The translations under genes were made by a program, and so were the position numbers. Positions 36,701-48,215 of a DNA stretch of 64,000 nucleotides are shown piece after piece (the first letter of the stretch is position 1; each line of letters starts with the position of its first letter). Under the pieces are notes generated by a model. The model saw only the letters and a list, made by a program, of their open reading frames with translations. It was not told the origin of the DNA and did no database searches. The stretch is from the NCBI GenBank assembly GCA_947568835.1, contig OX387603.1:7616943-7680942 (forward strand). The letters run 5' to 3'. Origin of the DNA: Protonemura montana. Taxonomy: Eukaryota; Arthropoda; Insecta; Plecoptera; Nemouridae.

Positions 36701-39061
36701 TGATTTACTCATCAGCAAAACAAGTTCACAGACAGCCAGAGAAATTTGCGATGTGATTAAGTCACGTTGCACGTTCTCTCTGCCGTTGTTCCATGAAGTG
36801 ACAGATAATTCAAGTGGTTCTTCGCGGAAGGGTCCTGAGCACGGTCACAGGACGAAAGTGTGGGCGAAGAAGGATGAGAGTTGAGACAACAGCTGACATA
36901 AGGACGGCGTCAGTAAATCTTTGCCTGGAAGAGGAACCGACGTCTTAAGTCGAGGGTCATTTACCGGTAAATTACTCTGGGGTGGGCACCGACCACTTCC
37001 ATCTGAATTACGTGGATTGAATGTCGTAGGTCAGTACAGGGTGTGGTAAGATTGAGGTTTGAGGGTAGATATAGTTCACTAGTTCAGCTGTGTTGGTATT
37101 GGAGTCGAGATTCGAAAGGTACTTTATGAGGTATGTTTGCTTCAATTCATTGTCACTGTTTACTTACCTGTGACTGCGGTTGTGGGTTGATTATTCTACC
37201 GTCTACCAAAACAATTATGATGTAAAGTGCTCGTTATTTATGTTAGTATAAAAAAACACCAATTATGAAAACAATTTCAAACTGCTGCTACATGAAACAA
37301 AAAGAGTAGGTTTTTAGTTCTATGTGGTTTTAATGAAACTGTGCTGCTAAAGTTATACCGAAAATGTTTGTTTCATATTATAATCCTTTATGCTTTAATG
37401 TTTGTTGATGCAAGTGAGGTTAGTTCCTTTAAACTTCAAGTTACTTACAACTTTCAATTGCCCACATATGTAAATAATTGCGAATACAGCCATTTATGAT
37501 GACTATTGACTATTAAAATTTAAAGTGAACATAGTTTTGAATTCGAAATATCTATTAAATAAAAGTAAATCGCAACAAGTTATAAATTTGCTAGTTACGT
37601 TTCGTCGTGTACCGTTTGCATGAAATAATTCTCGTTGTGGACGCCTATCCCCGCTTGAAATGTCACCACTAGTATATTATTCAGGAGTAAACTCAAACCC
37701 AGCTTCCCTATACGTCTAAAATCTAAAGCAATACCAACTCCATTTTGTGTGGTGACTAAATTATAAATTCAATTGTCCTAGCTTGGTCCATGCTTTTTGC
37801 GCAATTTTGTTGATACATTTGCATATTATACGATAGTACATACATATGCATCGTATTCTACTCTTTTTAGTCATAATTTGCTTAACCATAGACAAGATTT
37901 TAATTTGAGACCAGCAACGAATTGTTCAAGCACAATGCTTGACCACTGTCAATAAAGCTTCAGGCGAATATGCGAAGCCAGATACCTCAGTACAGAAATA
38001 TTAATTTTGTTTCTCGTATTCTTGTTGGGTTATCAAGGGATTTGTGCTGAATTTGGATGTAACCTAATTAAATATTTCTATAACTGCTGAAATCCTTTAC
38101 CACCAACTTGCACTCAAGAAGCATGGGCGTACGTACAAACGGAAAATATGTATGATAAAACAACAGAATTCTAAACAGTTCTGAAGCGTAACACACTTGT
38201 GAATTTGATTCAAAATGTCCTTTAAAGTCAGCAAAATTCCTTTGAATGTGCTTATTGTTTTTTACTTTTGTTTTGTCGCGTTGGTCTGTATTGTCCGTTA
38301 GCATGTTGTTTTACTTGGTATTCAGAGCGTGGTATAATTTAGCCGTAAGACACGATTTGAAATTCGGATCCCACAGAGATGCAGTGCATTTGGCACGGTC
38401 TTGCTCCAGGTTTTTACTGCCTAGAAACTGGTAATTAGCTACCACCACAACCCGCGAGTTAGAACTTCTGTACGATGCTTGGCGTAGGAATAAATATCAC
38501 AGGGATCTATCTCCTTAAGGGCATATTCTTATTCGAAACGCATTATCTTAATACTCCAGTTTTCTCCACGGTAGAAAATAAGGGCATTGCACAAAATTAT
38601 CAGAAATAACTAAAGAGATTCTGAAATAAGTGGCCATAATAATTTAAACACAAGGTTCAAATTTCAGAAATTATAGATTTATTTTGAAATTAGTGGCGTC
38701 ACGTTTCCTGTAATGACTTACAGGCGATAATTTGACGGTGGTATTAGGGAAAAGGGCATATGGCCATTGGGCCAATGACCTGAGACATAATTTTATATCC
38801 GTGCTAGAAATATCTTGCATGGCTCATAAAAGCTTGACGAAAGTGTGATAATAAACAAAATTGAGTATCGAAGTACCTGTGAGATGATTGGCAGATTTAA
38901 AATGGATAAGAAGGGAGGTGGGCAATTCAGTTTGGTCATGCTGGTAATTGGTATGCTCATTATTAATTCATTGTGGATTTCTATTAAAACACAGATCTTA
39001 TCGTGAGTATCAAATCAGCCAAATAGTATTAAGGCGATCTGATCGTAAGGGTGGTATTAGA
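33723..39061. other. No gene seen
   Basis: A short 15-bp degenerate minisatellite (units like ACTCGGTCATGGTG) lies at about 34137-34181. A 118-codon frame at 34424-34780 has no domain. The rest is AT-rich with TAATTA words. Confidence 0.45.
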
Positions 39062-39082
39062 GGGGGGGGGGGGGGGGGGGGG
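39062..39082. repeat. G homopolymer, 21 bp
   Basis: Twenty-one G on the plus strand after TATTAGA and before CATCATG, equal in length to the run at 8986. Confidence 0.95.
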
Positions 39083-42000
39083 CATCATGAAAGCATTCTA
39101 TAATGCTTAAATTAGTATTAGTATTTTATTTATTTTTTATTATTTGTGTTACGAAAAATGGAATTCTCTTCAATTTTGGGGGGCTGATACTTAAAGATCC
39201 AAATCAGTCGTATATAGACTTCGGCTTCAATTTTTTAAAGAAAATTGTGTTTGGGTGGTGGGAATAACATTTGCATATGATGATCCCACCCTCACTCCTT
39301 GCAGCAAACTTAGCTCATGAAACTTGCGCGGGAAAGCGTTGATTTGTTTGTGTCGTTATTCCTTTACAGTTTTCGAAATTTTTTAAAATTCCAACTACGG
39401 GGACTTTGAGTGATTGATATTCAATCACTCCCTGGTTGACATCAATACGTTAGAGTAACAAAGTGGTAGAACTTAGTTGACAACTTTTCAATGGTTCCTC
39501 ATCGCGGGTCATGTTTTTCAAATACCTTGGAGATTTTGGTGAAGGAATAAAGAGTTTGGCGGTGCGTATTTTTCATGATCACGAGTTATCATGGAAATAT
39601 TTTCTGAAATCCCTTTTAAAGACAGCTTCTCGTTCTATTTTCAGTACTAAATCACCGATTTTTTTTTGTGACAAGCCAGCCTGTACGTAAAAACAAGTTG
39701 TAACGCTTCTTCATTCTACGCCAGACGTATTCGAAACAATTAACGGTCAGTCGGCACGCACTTTTTGTTTAAAATTGTTTATTTTCTCAGACATAGTACA
39801 GTTACCGAATTGCATGCTATCGTACAGTATATTATACCAATTCATGTTGTTCTCGTCATATTTCCCCATTTTCCGGAACGCATCGTTTTCCTTCAGCTTT
39901 CCCCGAATAAAACTGACTAACACTTTCCTTTCCCAAGAGCAAGAAAGCTCGACTTCCCGGAGCCCAGACACTCTAGACTATTACCACACCCTGTCTCAAG
40001 CTGGAATCAGAAATGAATCTCTACCACAAAGTTAATGAGAATTTTAATTTGTTTAAAACTTTGGTCAAAGCTTATCTTGAACTTGAAGTGGGAAAGTCGG
40101 GACGTTGTCAAAGTGCAAATGCGGAAAAGAAATTAATAAGACCGGGATGCTAGTGCATTGTAAAGAAGCACTAAGACGTGAAACTTGCCGATATTAGTTT
40201 TCAAGTAATGCAGTCACGATCCCAGCAAAACGTGGGTGCAAAGCTCACGTATGTATGCAACTTATAAATGTGTGGTGTATTTCAATCTTATTGTAGGCAG
40301 TAAACACTTTGAGAAATCATAAAGTGCAAGATTCTGAAAATATTGCAAACGACTTTCTACTACAGACTACCACAGCTACCACGCAGGAGGTCTTTCTTAT
40401 TAAAGTTATTTTCTTTCAATTGGAAAATTTCAATGGCGCCGAGGAAAGCTGAGCTAGTCGTTATTTTCGGTTTTCATTTATGGTATAAATCACGTGGATA
40501 CCATGCGTGCAGATTATGGTGAAAATCCGTTGCGTGTGCCAATTTTACGGTACCTACCTAGATCACATACTACGAATGGTATGCGTTATCTAAGGATATG
40601 CTTTTAATACCGTAGGGTACAAGAATTAATTAGATGAGTCCAATCTATTTTATGGGTATATAGGTATAAAAGGTGTTGGTATACCTCTCATTGTCAAGAG
40701 CTCAACTCTTCGAACATCCTAGGGTATTTATGCTCATCACACTCATTAAAAGCTGCAGCTCACCACGTAGATGAATAACGCACCCATACTCAAAATCTCA
40801 ATCAATCATTTATAAAAGAAAACTTACTTATCACCAGCCAAAAAAGTGTCAAAATTATAAAAAAAAAAAAAAAACGCTGCAAATCTGTCAAGATCCACGA
40901 CAAAGACATCAAATTCCAAAAAAAAATCGTGCTAATTTTCTTCGGTCACTCGAGTTTAATCATCTATAATTAATTACGTTTTTTAATCTGCCCTTAATCC
41001 ACTAGCTCATACACCACGACGCGCGGAAAAAAGAACAAAAAGAAACCTCTCTACGATGAAAGCTTGGCGTGTGCACTGTTTCTGAAATGTTTAATGCAAG
41101 ATATTTTATTATTCCTCCCCCATTTGGGTTTCTGCGCAGAAAAAGGGAAACTAATCTGGAGGTGAGATATGACCGGCGCCTGGCACCGACATACAAATTT
41201 GCTGCATTTACCTTTAACTATGAGTTAGCAATTGAGCCCAAGGCATGGCAGGTAACGGACAGGGTGGGCTACCCCAACCCCCTTCCATTCCAGTGCGTGG
41301 GACGAGACAAACTCGGTGTAGGCGAACGAGTGCGGGCACCCCCCGAGTAATATATCAGGTGCAGGGGGGCAAAGGAACTAAAAAAACGAAGGGAATCCGT
41401 TTGTGCACAAGGAATTGTGGGTTGTGGCTTTATGGTATAGTGGTATGAAATCTCAATTTTTTTATGAAAAAGGACTTACTTGACTTAGAAAATGTAGGAA
41501 AAAGTTGCAGATGGTGACATGAAGCACAATGACAGTAAGAAAATCTGTTTCAAGTTCTTGCTCTATGCTGGTTCGATGGCCTAACATGATACTGGTACAG
41601 CTTTTACTTTATGTTGTATACTTTCAAAGGTTTACCCGTAGGTCTATGTTGTGCAATAGAAAATAAGACGAAAATCAACAAGTACAAAAATGAATTACTT
41701 GGGACAATTATGGGAGTGCTCACTCAGATAAAATAACGTGGACAACAAAATTTACTTTCGTTATTTTCATTCTGTTTCGCTCATTCGTCGCTTAGTGCAA
41801 AGAGCAGCATAAAATTGCCAGAATACATACTCTGATTTTCACGGCGTCTTTATTTTTCAGACAGTAAAAATCTTTCATTCATTCATCATTTTTCCTCATT
41901 TGCTCGGCCTTCAAATGTGAAATGGTGTTAAGAAATCGCACCGCGATGATCATGTCCAAGCTTTCTCCCTTCCAACTGTTATCCCCTCACTCTTAATTCT

Positions 42001-42883
42001 TGGCTCGGTTGTTAACATCTTCAATTCAAATCAATTTAATTCAATAAATTTGTTTTTTGCCCGTTGAAACGAAGAACTAGCTAGATAATGAGCTGGTCAA
42101 TCCTAAGTAAAATATTTCATGATATAAACTAACGCATTAAAGAAGTACCAAATAACATATAAATCTGATCACGCACATCCTTTAACGAGGACTTCTCCAT
42201 AATTTTACAACTTTTCCGACTCTGGATTCTATTCAAATCCGCATTTTATTTTCAAGAATAAATAGCGAAGCATTGGGGTGCTCCAAGCGTTAGTTATAGA
42301 CCAAGAACAAACAAAAAATCGACACTAGAATATAAATAACGAGACTCCGTCCGGCCATTTAGAGTTCACTGGGACAAAAGGCTGTGATAATCCCAATCCA
42401 ATCGGGTGTCATAGGTAAATATGAAATGCTCACACCCAAACTCCAAATAAAAGCTTTGATAACAGTACGGTTTACGGGTTTAGGGATTTAACGCACCTGT
42501 ATGCATGAGGCACGTAGATATGACGTCATTGAGTGGCCCTTGGGGTGTTGCATGGGTGGAGCTCTTATTCAAACATTCGCGACTATAATCCGTAAGCCGG
42601 GCATTTGATTTGGAACCAGCTGATTCAACTGCACATTAGTCCGATGCATTTCTATGAAGTTTGATTCATTGCATTTGTCGCGAATGTCCAATGGGTGTGC
42701 GACCTGGTAATTTAGTGTTAGCCCGGATTGAATTATGTTGTGCTGGATTTTAGGGTCGTATGACCAAAAGGGAGGACAGGGTCAAATAGGTGTTTAAAAT
42801 CAATCATGTCTAACTGTATAGTGTTATGTTGGTGATATAATTTGGTGTTTTAGAGCAAGGAGAAAAGAGTTATCATCGGAGAG
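39083..42883. other. No gene seen
   Basis: Poly-A at 40859-40874 and short unsupported frames only. A GC-richer patch at 41,250-41,380 has open frames in two phases without recognisable content. Confidence 0.45.
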
Positions 42884-43160
42884 GACCGAAAGGTTTGGCG
42901 TGTAGGAAACACCGGTTCTCGTGAGATTACCAAAGTTAAGTAACACTGCGCTGAGTCAGGTATTGGATGGGTGACCGTCATATACATGACCAGTTCTGTT
43001 CGGGAGGGAGGTTGGAGGGTTGAAAGTTAGTACAGCTTCATTCGCCTTGCTTATCAACCTCTCGATGGCATAGATTTGTGGAGGAATCCTGCTTTTTTAG
43101 TAGTACCGTCCTTCGGAAGGGACGTTAAGCCGGTGGTCCCCTTAGTGCTCTTCGCCAGGA
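42884..43160 (+). mobile_element. 5S rRNA-derived SINE, copy 3 (longest)
   Basis: The head has GTAGGAAACACCGGTTCTCG, then CAAAGTTAAGTAACACTG (box A) and GTATTGGATGGGTGACC (box C). The body includes CAGTTCTGTTCGGGAGGGAG, AAAGTTAGTACAGCTTCATT and TTATCAACCTCTCGATGG. It ends with CCTTCGGAAGGGACGTTAAG, CCGGTGGTCCC and a short tail near AGGAGTAGGC. The last block resembles a conserved central domain found in several animal SINE superfamilies; which one would need a repeat library. Confidence 0.82.
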
Positions 43161-44201
43161 GTAGGCTACGATTGAGTAAATATATTTCTTCGACTAGATT
43201 TCGTTCCATTTAGTGGTTAACCAGCTAGAATTTCGAGACCGAGTTAAAAGCACACTATATAAGGTGAATTCATAAATCTCTACCCCGATGGCGGGTTTTT
43301 AACAAGAACCGATAGGAGTGTCATTTCCGGCAACCTACTTTCCTTTCTCCCGATGGGAAAGCTCGGAAAAACTCGCCGAAAAACCACTGTAGCTCCTTTT
43401 GAAAACGAACTTCGGTGGAGCACTAACATAGTTTGATCCAAATGTTTTTTACTCCAACTCGACCAGAATCCAACGGGTGACCCAGAGCTGGCCACATTGT
43501 GCTCGTTTGTTCTTGATGTTGTGATGGTGTAGTATTTTTTTTTTTTCTGTCAATTTGTTAAAATGAATCTCTTCGAATTGTGGGCGGGAGCCCATTTTTC
43601 CCAAATCTTTTCCGAACGATAAATTGAACAATAAAACTGACCGAGAAGAGGTAAATTGTATTTTACGCTCGAAAACACTCACACCGATTTAAGAGAAACA
43701 ATGAGCAGTCACTATAGATGCCGAGAGAAAACACTCGACAAAATTCACATTTCCTTGTAAACTCATGGAATTCATACCGTGCTTTTTCCTCCCTTGCGGG
43801 AAGAAATAAACAATTTTTTAACAATCATCGTTATAGTACCATTAAAGGGGTGGTATGGGGTGGCAACGATTTATGGGATATAAAAGCTATCATCTATAAT
43901 GAACAAGGCTTCACTTGCGACTTACCCCAAAGCCAGTAATCATCTCCAAAATAGAACTACTTTACGATTCCCTTGGGCGATACACATGCATGTTTTCTAG
44001 GCTGAAATAGCCATAGATTCGAGCTATGCGTGCGTTATTTGCATAAAATCTATAAAGCTGACAGCCAGCGACGACGAAAGATTTTAGGACCCAACGCAGA
44101 CCGTGTTCCAGTTCCGCGTTGCCTTTTTCGTAATCACCTGAAGCCATTTGGTATTTATTTCAACATGATTTTAATAATTCTGGAATTGTTTGAAAATATA
44201 T
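43161..44201. other. No gene seen
   Basis: Short frames on both strands (43280-43682, 43718-43939) lack recognisable domains. Confidence 0.45.
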
Positions 44202-44520
44202 ACTTGTATTTCCGACAGAGGCGCCACTGGCTGTTTTGGGATGACATGTGAGCCAACTGTAATTTTAAAATACAGTACAAATCATCTCCGCTGATATCCG
44301 CCATTTATTTTTGCTCTACAGCTTTTGTGCCAAAATGTTTTTTTTCGAGCTATTTCAAAATATTGTTTACCAGTTCTAACAACCTTGGTAACTGTTTTGT
44401 AGAAATAATAAGTATTTTGAAATCTTGTAATTAAATCATAAGTGAAATTTCATTTATTAGTTGGTAGCAATGCGAGGGGCAGTACTAGGACTGGTATCTT
44501 CTATCACTGGATATCACTGT
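44202..44520 (+). repeat. Dispersed repeat family D, copy 2
   Basis: CGACAGAGGCGCCACTGGCTG, GAGCCAACTGTAATTTTAAA, TTTTTCGAGCTATTTCAAAA and ATTTTGAAATCTTGTAATTA match copy 1 at 28981. Only one GTAGCAATGCGAGGGGCAGT unit is present at the 3' side. No coding capacity. Confidence 0.75.
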
Positions 44521-45284
44521 ATTTAATTATTTTCAACCATAAAAGGTAAAAAAGCTTTCTTTCATCTATTTCTGAACTGACTTGTTTTTGATATGAGCAA
44601 AAATGGACAAACAATCCCTACAACATGTTACTTACCTTTCTCCTAGTATCATCCTTCACAAAACGTTTATTGCGCGATATATCTTGACGTAGATACGTGG
44701 TAGACTGGCTAAAGTAATTGAAGTTCCTTTTGGTAAATGTCACTGTTCTTCTATGTCAATGTGTACATTTTCCCCATCTTTTCACTTGGGTTAAGACCTA
44801 GCATCTGCAAAATTTGAAATTGCCCTTCTTGTGCGCAACGTGTGCTTACGACAGACATTTCCAGACTAGCCAATTATGTGAGAGGTATACAATGCTGCAT
44901 TATGACACTAAAAATATTGCCAAATCTTTACCCTTTGCATGTGAGACATGCATGATTTTACGAAAAAAAATCTTTTCATGAATGCTTGAATTCGTGACTG
45001 GTCACGTGCTGATCAGAAAGTCAAAGAAACCAATCAAAAGAAATTTCAATTTTGACTTATACATGTTGTAATCACATATCGGATAGCCTCAAGAAACACA
45101 ACTGCCAAAATACATAGTTATTTTACAACAATCCCTTCACTCTACCAGTTTTCGTTACTTTTGGTTACAGCCATTATAAAGTTAGAAACAGTAAAACGAC
45201 CATAAGTAACGAATAATCTGTTAAAATTTCATAAAATCGCATCTTGTTTAGTTAGTAAATCAATAAGGGCTTGTATTACAATTG
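44521..45284. other. No gene seen
   Basis: AT-rich sequence without recognisable genes or repeats. Confidence 0.45.
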
Positions 45285-45410
45285 TCCTAACTCCAAGATA
45301 AAGGGGGAGTTAAATCGATTGTCATGGCACAACCAATCACAGGCAGTGAAAGTCAGCTGGTTCTGTGAGTTAGGAGCTTAACTCTGAGTTAAAACATATT
45401 TTGTTACCGG
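45285..45410 (+). repeat. Dispersed repeat family C, copy 2
   Basis: GGAGTTAAATCGATTGTCATGG, ACCAATCACAGGCAGTGAAA and GTCAGCTGGTTCTGTGAG match the inverted copy at 16381. Flanking TAACTCC, GAGTTAGG and TTAACTCTGAGTTA words indicate foldback ends. Confidence 0.65.
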
Positions 45411-47705
45411 GTCTTAGTGTAACTATCCTAGAACCGTTGGAATGGCATGCATGGTAGGGTCTTTGCTAATCATCAAGTTAATCGATTTCAAGAAATTACA
45501 TCAGGCACAATGAATGATGAAATGCACACATACCCAAGATCATGGAAGCTGCATTTCCCTGAGTCACTTCTCAGCTCTCACTTTACATAGTTGTCGTTAA
45601 TTAAACTTCAATTAACCGACTCATTACGGCGCCTCGCGTTATTAAGGGATGCGGGAGAAATGTCCGATAGAGAAGCAATCAAGCGAACTTATATGACGCG
45701 GTCTCGCAGATCGCTACACCGATGAATCAATTGTCGTTCGATGCGTGGGTAAAGACAACGCCGACCCTAAGGTCGCTCCTTTTAATTGGGACTTGACCCG
45801 ATTCCGATGACCCACTAATCACGTGCCCATCTCCGCTTCAGAAAAACGTACAAATTGGTTTCATCCATTCGCGCCAGGCTAAAATAAATCGCACTCCCAA
45901 CGCAACGAAACGTCCTGTAATTGGGACCATGTCGACTGCGTCGTCGCCTGGCTAGTGGATATTTAAATACCTACTTAGATTGATGAACGCTGGATCCGGC
46001 TGTCTTTTGCCAAAGTGAAAAAGGGGATGCCATTTATTTGGGAATTTATTACAACTTTCGGGAAAGTCTCCTAAAGTTCCGGGAGCAAGCATTGCAAGGC
46101 AACAAAGGAAAGCTAGGCGAATTTAGTTCATAGTTTCGCCGCGTTTTTCCGGGTGAGAAACTATTTCACGCAGGGCGTTTATTGAAAGCGTAAAGGTGTC
46201 GAAAGGTTTTGGGATTTTTCGAGGCAGTGGAAAAATGCTTGTCTAAATGAATTCTAGGTAGAGTTTGCAAAATGTCAACGCAGGAACATGTCGCATTACA
46301 AAATGTTGGAACTCGTGAACAATCGTGAGAACTATTCGAAGGTGAAACGAATGGAAACAATTGATATAAAACTCACCTAAGATGGATATACGGCTGTTGT
46401 CATCGCTTATTCTTCTAGGATGTATGGAAAGACAAGTTTTAAGCCGATTCAAGCTGAAAAAACACTTTTTTCCGGAATTTCACTCGAGCTAGAAACTATT
46501 TTATATCGAAATATTCCTGTATCGTCCGATTATAATTGAGTACAACTAAAGCACTATTAAAGGTATGCTAACACGAACTAGACGAGCATCAATTTTATTT
46601 GAAAAATGAACCTTTAATAATTATTATATATTAGTAGTGATATTGTTATTCAATTTTGTGCGTAAATAAACTCCAATAAAGTACGATATTTTTTAATTAT
46701 ATTTCTCTTATTCGAAATGTCTCTACTTCACACAAGAACAAACTGTCCGCCGTCTAAAAGTCCGTGCATCTAATTTCCATGCAAGTACACAGTTGTACCT
46801 ACACGGGTGGGCTGACGAAGACGACGTCGCGGTCCTCACGTCGGGAGAGGTGGAGGATGAATGCTGGAGAGCGGCCCGTGCGCCAAGGGCTGTGCGGCGC
46901 ACGCAACCGTCCCATAGCCGTCACTAGTGGGTAGATAGGGGGTACCGGTTTCCCCGGAAAAACCAAACGGTCCCCCCCTTTTGAACACTGCGAGATATGT
47001 TGGAATTATGCTATACATATATATACATTGCTCTGCTTTGCTGTAACTATCTCCGTACAAGTTGAGAATCTTTACGGTTTCTATATAAGTTTAAAGAGTG
47101 AATTCTAATTCCCTTCTCACTAGAGGAGGTGCTGTTGAAATTTGCGTGACTATCCCGTGCACGTTTCTCCAAACGTTTCTATAGCTTTGGCCGACACAGG
47201 AACGTTTTCCCTTGCATAGGTAAGGAAGTTACAGAGGTATTTAAACACAGCTCTTTTCCTGCAGATATATTGGAACTTAATTCTGTTTTCATCCGTTCGC
47301 AGTTAAGATGTTCCGAATTTCAATAACCAGAATAGTTTAAAAAATAATTCATATATATGAGGACTATTTTTACTCTTGGTTTGGTTACAACATGCCCTTG
47401 GTCTCCATTACCTACAGCTCTCACACATGAGTGACCAAGAATTTTATTTAATCACTTCTTGTTACGATTGGTGGGGCGAAGAAAGGGGGCTTGTACTCGT
47501 GGCGAGGCACCGATCTGTTGACTCCTCAGTGGATTGAGGAGTCCGCTTCGACGTCAGCTTCATTTGAATAGACAGGCGCCATTACCTCCAGAGTTCAGAG
47601 TTCAAATCCAGGGTCAAGATACTAGCAATGAGTTAATACGTATAGTCAGAAGACCAGCGTTAATTTTACTCTTTCTGGTGAGCAAACGATGCCGGCAATA
47701 CTTAT
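45411..47705. other. No gene seen; one candidate regulatory island
   Basis: At 45,590-45,960 the composition changes to a complex, CpG-containing sequence with TTAATTAA, CAATTAACC, GATTAG-like and CACGTG-like words and no open frame. This is the texture of conserved non-coding elements, but conservation cannot be tested here. A GC-rich patch lies at 46,800-46,980. Confidence 0.35.
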
Positions 47706-48215
47706 TAACAGTAGGTGCCACCCGATGAGCGTACGGTCATCCTTTTTGACAATCCTCTACAATTTAATCGAATTATTCAAACTATTGCCATATTTATATT
47801 TAAATCGTTGAGGTTAGCATTAGTACAGATTAATTGAGCGTAAACCAGTCTCAAATGCAAGTAACCTGCGAGAAATAACAAAATTACATTTCTCAACACA
47901 CAAAATGACGGTGACTTTAGCTATGCCAGTCACATAGAACGGCACTCTACCAATCGGGCCTCTATTTTAAGGGAGCAAAACTATTGAAATCGCTGCCCGC
48001 CAGTCTAAGAGACATAGACAGCCCCAAAAACTTTAAAAAAAGAGTGAAAGTTTACCTAATGGGCAAGGAGTTTTATAACATAGAAGAATTCTTTAATGAT
48101 GATTAATAATTTTATATTGTTTGACGAAGTATAACTGTAATAACATGTGTGTTACGGAAATAAAATAAATAAATATGGTACCCATTTTTGTCAGTAAAGT
48201 AGTCATTTGACTCAC
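47706..48215 (-). mobile_element. Repeat family B, copy 3, split by a LINE insertion
   Basis: Read on the minus strand, 48215-48176 gives AAATGACTACTTTACTGACA. The match then resumes at 47919 with TAAAGTCACCGTCATTTTGT and runs through GAAATGTAATTTTGTTA, ACTTGCATTTGAGACTGGTT and ATTGTAGAGGATTGTCAAAA to 47706. The order equals the copy at 7875. The about 258-bp gap is filled by a LINE 3' end on the opposite strand, so this element was resident first. Confidence 0.7.
47920..48177 (+). mobile_element. LINE 3' end nested in repeat family B
   Basis: The frame YQSGLYFKGAKLLKSLPASL, then NFKKRVKVYLMGKEFYNIEE, stops at TAA 48104-48106. It is the C-terminus of a CR1/L2-like reverse transcriptase (F-x-x-x-GAK-x-x-x-SLP). 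The 3' UTR ends in AAATAAAATAAATAAAT immediately before family B resumes. Everything upstream is missing. Confidence 0.75.

Noticed and set aside
41410-41450. tRNA-like A box (TGGTATAGTGG)
   Set aside because: No B box at the expected distance.
42884-43000. Functional 5S rRNA gene
   Set aside because: Only the central control region resembles 5S; the 5' and 3' stems are absent, a SINE body continues, and there is no T-run terminator after about 120 bp.
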